Source: Gemmatimonadota bacterium
Lineage (GTDB): Bacteria; Gemmatimonadota; Gemmatimonadetes; Gemmatimonadales; Gemmatimonadaceae
Reading direction: 5' to 3'
DNA: 37,172 nucleotides
NCBI GenBank assembly: GCA_003171215.1
Contig: PMYN01000154.1
Coordinates: 40,869-78,040, forward strand
Part shown: in pieces, positions 33,286 through 37,172 of the stretch
How positions within the stretch are numbered: position 1 is the stretch's first letter
How the letters are laid out: the number at the start of each line of letters is the position of its first letter
Position numbers and translations under genes: made by a program
The notes under the pieces: model-generated
The model's input: only the letters and a program-made list of their open reading frames with translations
Databases searched by the model: none
What the model was told of the DNA's origin: nothing

Positions 33286-33298
33286 GAGGCGCCATCAC

Positions 33299-33478
33299 AT
33301 GAAGCCGAGCACAGAGGATAAGGCCAAAGGAAAAGTTCAAGAGGTCAAGGGCAAGCTCAAGGAGCAAGCCGGGAGAATCACCGACAACCCCGACCTCGAA
33401 GACGAGGGGACGGTGGAGAAGATCGGTGGAAAGGTCCGTCAGGCAATCGGCAAGATCGAAAAGGCCGCAGGTGCCTGA
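33299..33478 (+). CDS. CsbD-family stress response protein
   Basis: A 59-residue hydrophilic protein starting MKPSTEDKAKGKVQEVKG and ending GKIEKAAGA. The pattern KGKxQExKGKLKEQAG, then IGGKVRQAIGKIEK, is the two-part CsbD-like signature. CsbD proteins are general-stress proteins of unknown mechanism, under sigma-B control in Bacillus. AGAGG lies 9 nt upstream of the ATG. A strong terminator follows. Confidence 0.9.
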   Translation: MKPSTEDKAKGKVQEVKGKLKEQAGRITDNPDLEDEGTVEKIGGKVRQAIGKIEKAAGA

Positions 33479-33515
33479 AGCCGTCCGCACCGGGAGTTCA
33501 CTTCGTTTGGAAAAC

Positions 33516-33546
33516 ACGAACGGCCGCCTGGTTGGCGGCCGTTCGT
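33516..33546. terminator. Bidirectional intrinsic terminator
   Basis: A perfect 13-bp stem: ACGAACGGCCGCC at 33516-33528 and its reverse complement at 33534-33546, closed by a 5-nt loop (TGGTT). AAAAC precedes it. It lies between the convergent csbD-like and poxB-like genes. Confidence 0.88.
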
Positions 33547-33558
33547 TCGCGAGATGGA

Positions 33559-35292
33559 TCAGACGAGCCCGGTGTTGTGCGCTATCGTCTTGATCACGTC
33601 GTCCATGTGACCGCTCAGTATTTGTTTCGCCAAGCTGAGCGTGAACCCCTTGGCGGCATGAAAGGGAATGTGCGACGGTCTCGAGAGCGCGAACGGATCG
33701 ACGACTGCGTCGACGACCACCGGCCCGCTGCGATGCGCGAGCGCTTCCGCGAGGCCCGCCCGGACGTCGCCGGGCTCCTCGATGCGGATCCCCTTGGCGC
33801 CCATCGCTTCCGCAACCTTGGCGAAGTTCGGATTCTTGAAGTCCACGCCGAAGGGCACCAGTCCCGCCTCCTGCATTTCGATCTTGACGAAATCGAGCGA
33901 TTCATTGTTGAAGATGATGTGGACCACCGGCGTCTTTCGTTGCACCTGGGTCAGGAGGTCGCCGAGGCCCAGCATCGTGAACCCGCCGTCGCCGCAGAGC
34001 GCGATCGACTGCCGGCCGGGGAATGCCAGCTGCGCGCCGAACGCGTTGGGCGCCGCATTCGCCATCGACGCCCAGGAGAACGAGCCGAAGAGGCGGCGGT
34101 GCGGCCCGCCCTGGATGTGTCGCGCCAGCCAGATGCACGGCGTGCCCGTGTCCGCAAAGAACATGGCGTCGGGATCGGCCAGTTCGCTCAGCGTGGCGGC
34201 GAGAAACTCCGGGCGTATCGGTTTGATGCCCGGCCCCTTGTTCACATAGTGCCTGAGCAGCTCGCGGAACTCCTGCGTCGCTGCGAGGTGCTTGTCGAGA
34301 AAACGGCTGTCCGTCTTCTCGTCGATCTTCGTCAGCAGCGCCGCGATCGTCGCCTTGACGTCGCCGACGAGTCCGAGATCGACCGCCGTGCGCCGGCCGA
34401 TATGCTTCGGGTTCGTGTCGACTTGGACCTTCGTGACACCCTTCCCGGGGAGAAACTCCGGGAACGGAAAGTCCGTGCCCAACAGGAGGAGCAGGTCGGC
34501 GCCGTGGATGGCATCGTACGCGCCGCCGTAGCCGAGCAGTCCCGTCATCCCGACGGCGCATGGATTCTCGTGCTCGAGCCATTGCTTGCCACGAAAGGTG
34601 AAACCAACGGGCGCCTGAATTTTTCGCGCGAGCTGAAGCACCTCGGCACGCGCGTTTCGGCATCCGTCGCCCCCGAAGATCGTGACGCTGCCGGCGGCGT
34701 TGATCATGCCCGCCAACGTGTCGAGATCAGCGTCCGACGGGCGGTAGAGCGGCGGCGCCGGAAGCGTCAGCGCGTACGAATCGGCGGGTGCGAGGGCGGC
34801 GGCGATGTCGCCGGGGAGCGAGATCACCGTGGGCCCCCGGTCCATCACGGCCGTGAGAATGGCGGTCGATATGACGGATCGCGCCTGCTCGGGATTGACG
34901 ATTCGTCCAGTGTAAAGCGAGGCCGCATCGAAGAACTTGTACGGATTGAGTTCCTGGAGCGCCGAGGTGTCCATCAGGCTCGTGTCGACGTCGGCTGCGA
35001 TCGCGATGATCGGCGCGCGCTCTTTGCGTGCATCCATGAGTCCGTTGATGAGATGCGCGACGCCCGGACCCGCCGTTCCGCACACCGCCACGGGATTGCC
35101 GGTCAGGGAAGCTTCTGCGACCGCGGCAAACACGCCGTACTCTTCGTGGCGGACGTGGATGAACTCGATCTTCGCATTGCGGTGCAGCGCCGCGATGACC
35201 GGGTTGAGCGCGTCTCCGACGATGCCGTAGCAGCGCGTGACACCGGCTCGCAGGAGCATCTCCCAAAGAACGTCCGCCACCGTGTTCGCCAT
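33559..35292 (-). CDS. poxB: Thiamine diphosphate enzyme, PoxB-type pyruvate:quinone oxidoreductase
   Basis: A 577-residue protein of the acetolactate synthase/pyruvate oxidase family. The catalytic glutamate region is VRHEEYGVF (about residue 50), the ThDP-binding GDGGFTMLGLGDL lies near residue 430, and NNESLDFVKIEMQEAG completes the motif. The C-terminus (KGFTLSLAKQILSGHMDDVI) resembles the PoxB membrane-binding tail, which favours direct oxidation of pyruvate to acetate and CO2 with electrons passed to quinone. The ATG at 35292 has AGGAAG 5 nt upstream. Substrate is inferred; related enzymes act on other 2-oxoacids. Confidence 0.88.
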   Translation of the reverse strand: MANTVADVLWEMLLRAGVTRCYGIVGDALNPVIAALHRNAKIEFIHVRHEEYGVFAAVAEASLTGNPVAVCGTAGPGVAHLINGLMDARKERAPIIAIAADVDTSLMDTSALQELNPYKFFDAASLYTGRIVNPEQARSVISTAILTAVMDRGPTVISLPGDIAAALAPADSYALTLPAPPLYRPSDADLDTLAGMINAAGSVTIFGGDGCRNARAEVLQLARKIQAPVGFTFRGKQWLEHENPCAVGMTGLLGYGGAYDAIHGADLLLLLGTDFPFPEFLPGKGVTKVQVDTNPKHIGRRTAVDLGLVGDVKATIAALLTKIDEKTDSRFLDKHLAATQEFRELLRHYVNKGPGIKPIRPEFLAATLSELADPDAMFFADTGTPCIWLARHIQGGPHRRLFGSFSWASMANAAPNAFGAQLAFPGRQSIALCGDGGFTMLGLGDLLTQVQRKTPVVHIIFNNESLDFVKIEMQEAGLVPFGVDFKNPNFAKVAEAMGAKGIRIEEPGDVRAGLAEALAHRSGPVVVDAVVDPFALSRPSHIPFHAAKGFTLSLAKQILSGHMDDVIKTIAHNTGLV

Positions 35293-35342
35293 GTGCACTT
35301 CCTGTTTGCATGGGGTCGTTCGCTCGCTTCACCTTCCGGTCG

Positions 35343-35355
35343 GCATTGACAATGC
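35343..35355. promoter_or_regulatory. 13-nt palindrome upstream of poxB
   Basis: GCATTG-A-CAATGC: perfect 6-bp arms around one base, 51 nt before the poxB start. It is operator-like in size and position; the regulator is unknown. Confidence 0.35.
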
Positions 35356-35377
35356 TTCCCGGTTTCCGTCATGGAGG

Positions 35378-35391
35378 CAATCGTTCGATTG
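35378..35391. promoter_or_regulatory. 14-nt palindrome upstream of poxB
   Basis: CAATCG-TT-CGATTG: perfect 6-bp arms, 22 nt from the previous palindrome. The pair could be a double operator for poxB. Confidence 0.35.
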
Positions 35392-35786
35392 GAGTAGTTC
35401 GCCATGAGTCACTCGATGTCCCACTTTGGCAAACGAGTGTCACACATTCGCCAGCCGCGATGGCAGAAGCGCGTCGGACGCCAATCGTGTGACAAGGCGT
35501 AAGCCGTTGAACAGTCTATGGCTGTCTCGATTGCGCTCACTCGATCAGCGATATCCCGGGCGCGGCATTCCTCGTGCGTCTGTAATGGGCGCGACGATGC
35601 AACGAGCGCAGTTCCTAAAAGCCGGATTGGTCGTCGCCGGCGACAATGATAGGTGGGCGGCGATCCGCTCCCGTTCGAACGCTGGCGGTGGCCCACGAGG
35701 AAAGAGCGTCGAGCGCGCGCTCAGAATTTCGCGCTGACCTGCGACGATCTGGATGTCGTCGAATCTCGAATCGGGAGGGTCTTCCG

Positions 35787-36035
35787 ATGAAGACGAACGG
35801 TCGACTGGACGGTGCGGCATCGGTAGGACCAATGGATCCACGCGCAGCGGATGCGGGCCCCGCCACGAGGGCAGATACGGCCAGAGGCGGTAGCGAGCCG
35901 GCGGTCTGCTACTGCGGGCTCTATGACGAGTGCCCGCACTGGGACGAAATGACTGACGACGAGCGTCGCGCGTGCAGCGCGGACAAGCGAATGATTTTAC
36001 AGCATTTCTGGAAGAATCGCATAGTCGAAGCCTGA
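35787..36035 (+). CDS. Small Cys-rich protein of unknown function
   Basis: An 82-residue protein. The first 38 residues are Gly/Ala/Pro-rich and probably unstructured. The second half has Cys41-Tyr-Cys43, Cys49, His51 and Cys63 in VCYCGLYDECPHWDEM and RRACSAD, a plausible zinc or FeS site. GGGAGGG lies about 8 nt before the ATG. It has no signal peptide. I cannot name a family. Confidence 0.65.
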   Translation: MKTNGRLDGAASVGPMDPRAADAGPATRADTARGGSEPAVCYCGLYDECPHWDEMTDDERRACSADKRMILQHFWKNRIVEA

Positions 36036-36134
36036 CCACTGCATGCAGATCGCCGGAATTGCAGTGACGCTGCAAGCCAATACAACCAAGGCTGAGTTAA
36101 TCAATGGTCGCCCGCGTGGACGCAGGCACCAAGA

Positions 36135-36212
36135 CTAGAAGTGGCTGAACAGTCCAACGAGGATGATCAGCGGAATCGGAACTCCGAGGAAGAGCAACAG
36201 AATCGAGCGCAT
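36135..36212 (-). CDS. 25-residue hydrophobic micro-protein
   Basis: The frame encodes a single membrane-spanning peptide, MRSILLLFLGVPIPLIILVG and five more residues ending SHF. GAGAGG lies 7 nt upstream of the ATG. It starts 12 nt after the stop of the PhnA-like membrane protein gene on the same strand, so it is probably in the same operon. The GVPIPxIIL core looks like a small-protein motif seen in soil bacteria, from memory only. Below usual ORF cutoffs. Confidence 0.6.
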   Translation of the reverse strand: MRSILLLFLGVPIPLIILVGLFSHF

Positions 36213-36224
36213 ATAGCGACCTCT

Positions 36225-37106
36225 CTAGCGTGTGGGTTCGAGTGGGTGTTCGTGTATGTGTGCCAAGTCGCGCTGTTTGCCACCGAGCGTCGCCGCGATG
36301 CTCGCCGAGAACGCGCCAAGCAGGAGGGCGACGAACAGCCAGTAGAGCGCGTGCGCAGCCGCTTTACGTACGGCATCGACCGCCTGCTGGGCCTGCGCGA
36401 AAATGTCGCTGACTCTTTTGTCCGCGTCGACCGTGCTGAGGCCGGTTCTCGTGGCAACGCTCCGGGCGAGATAGGCCTTGTCGTCCGCTGACATTTCACG
36501 CTGGCGAAGCGAGTGTCCAAAGATGATTCCGCCTTCCGCGCGCATTGCTGCATCGGCGGCGACCACAGTTGGCGGCACTCCCTCTTCCGAGCGGTACAGG
36601 CGATCCACGAAGTATCGATCGACGCCGCCGGAAGACTGCTCGGCCCGAGCCGCGCCTTCGCTGCGTGCTTCGCCGCCGACCATCATGCTGGCGGCAGAGG
36701 TGAGAAACGCGGCGGTGAGAATGAGCGCGACCGCCCAAGAGAGGAAGCCATGTGCAGTGTCGCGGAAATACACCTCGTCGGAATGGACGTCGACCCACTT
36801 GGTGCGCAGCCGCCCGGCCATATAACCGCCAATGGCCGACGCGATGACCTCAATGGCCGTGATCCAGACGAGGGCGCCCATTCCGACCGCGGACGGTGTC
36901 ATGCCGGAAGTGGACCACGGCGAGAGCGATGAAAGCCCCGCGCCCGCGCCAAGCGCGAGGAGAATCAAGCCGAGCGCAGCCGCGACGAACGCGCCGGCCG
37001 CCACTGCTGCCCACGAGACCGCTGAGTGCGATCCCTCATTTTTCCCGACAAACGCGAAACCGTGCGCTTCGGTCGCTCGCACTGGTTCCATGGCGCTCGC
37101 TGACAT
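36225..37106 (-). CDS. PhnA-like polytopic membrane protein
   Basis: A 293-residue protein with four clear membrane segments (about 29-55, 75-97, 118-140 and one near 255-275) and a long hydrophilic region between the third and fourth. The SWAAVAAGAFVAAALGLILLALG segment and the GGYMAGRLRTKW motif match proteins annotated as PhnA-like membrane proteins in other bacteria; these are unrelated to phosphonoacetate hydrolase and have no known function. The start at 37106 (MSASAMEPVR) was preferred over two upstream Met codons because purine-rich AAGGCAGG precedes it. Confidence 0.75.
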   Translation of the reverse strand: MSASAMEPVRATEAHGFAFVGKNEGSHSAVSWAAVAAGAFVAAALGLILLALGAGAGLSSLSPWSTSGMTPSAVGMGALVWITAIEVIASAIGGYMAGRLRTKWVDVHSDEVYFRDTAHGFLSWAVALILTAAFLTSAASMMVGGEARSEGAARAEQSSGGVDRYFVDRLYRSEEGVPPTVVAADAAMRAEGGIIFGHSLRQREMSADDKAYLARSVATRTGLSTVDADKRVSDIFAQAQQAVDAVRKAAAHALYWLFVALLLGAFSASIAATLGGKQRDLAHIHEHPLEPTR

Positions 37107-37172
37107 GACTGCCTGCCTTGGTGAGGTTGACTCCAAGATCATAAGCAATCAGCGCGCGCGACGTTATCGCCC

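Larger units (their letters stand above)
35293..35786. other. Gene-poor stretch upstream of poxB
   Basis: No recognisable gene fills these 494 bp. Two palindromes lie near the poxB end. A 32-codon frame starting ATGAGTCACTCG at 35404 and ending at 35502 (plus strand) has GGAG 9 nt upstream but no recognisable features, so it is not called. The rest appears to hold the leader of the small Cys-rich protein gene at 35787. Confidence 0.4.

Noticed and set aside
1-37172. Insertion sequences, prophage or integrase genes
   Set aside because: No transposase, integrase or phage-like frame and no tRNA-borne attachment repeat was found.

Overview
The window is GC-rich chromosomal DNA from a Gram-negative, respiring bacterium. 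It carries a complete System I (Ccm) cytochrome c maturation operon, lipoprotein and Tat signals, a membrane-bound uptake [NiFe] hydrogenase and a nine-gene archaeal/vacuolar-type (A/V-type) ATPase. This combination, with soil-type stress proteins, suits a phylum such as Gemmatimonadota, but no rRNA or other phylogenetic marker is present, so that placement is tentative.

Layout. (1) 1-2182, minus strand: two secreted multiheme c-type cytochromes, one running off the left edge and one a lipoprotein with eight CxxCH motifs plus one CX4CH. (2) 2368-8155, minus: ccmA-B-C-D-E-F-G(TlpA-like)-H, nearly all overlapping. (3) 8277-19576, minus: a compact hydrogenase locus in transcription order hypC, an unknown membrane-anchored TPR-like protein, hypD, hypE, small subunit, large subunit, cytochrome b, maturation protease, hypA (lacking its zinc ribbon), hypB, hypF and a NicO-type nickel transporter. 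(4) 19804-28013, plus: A/V-type ATPase genes in the order G/H, I, K, E, C, F, A, B, D, most joined by 4-nt stop/start overlaps. (5) 28019-37106, both strands: short stress and envelope genes, including a tandem universal stress protein, a YxWxxGxW lipoprotein, Hsp20, an isoprenylcysteine methyltransferase-like protein, a LEA-like 11-mer repeat protein, CsbD, a PoxB-type pyruvate:quinone oxidoreductase, a PhnA-like membrane protein, and several tiny proteins of unknown function.

How it fits together: H2 is split in the periplasm by the Tat-exported hydrogenase and its electrons enter the membrane through the cytochrome b. The Ccm system matures c-type cytochromes such as the two multiheme proteins at the left end. 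The rotary ATPase, divergently transcribed from the hydrogenase operon, couples ATP to the ion gradient. The right-hand third looks like a general stress and stationary-phase cluster.

The most notable observations are a HypA missing its zinc-binding domain, a TPR-like protein translationally locked between hypC and hypD, two pairs of promoter-like motifs shared among stress genes, a hairpin-rich gene-free stretch at 31.4-31.8 kb, and a 25-residue micro-protein below the usual ORF cutoff.
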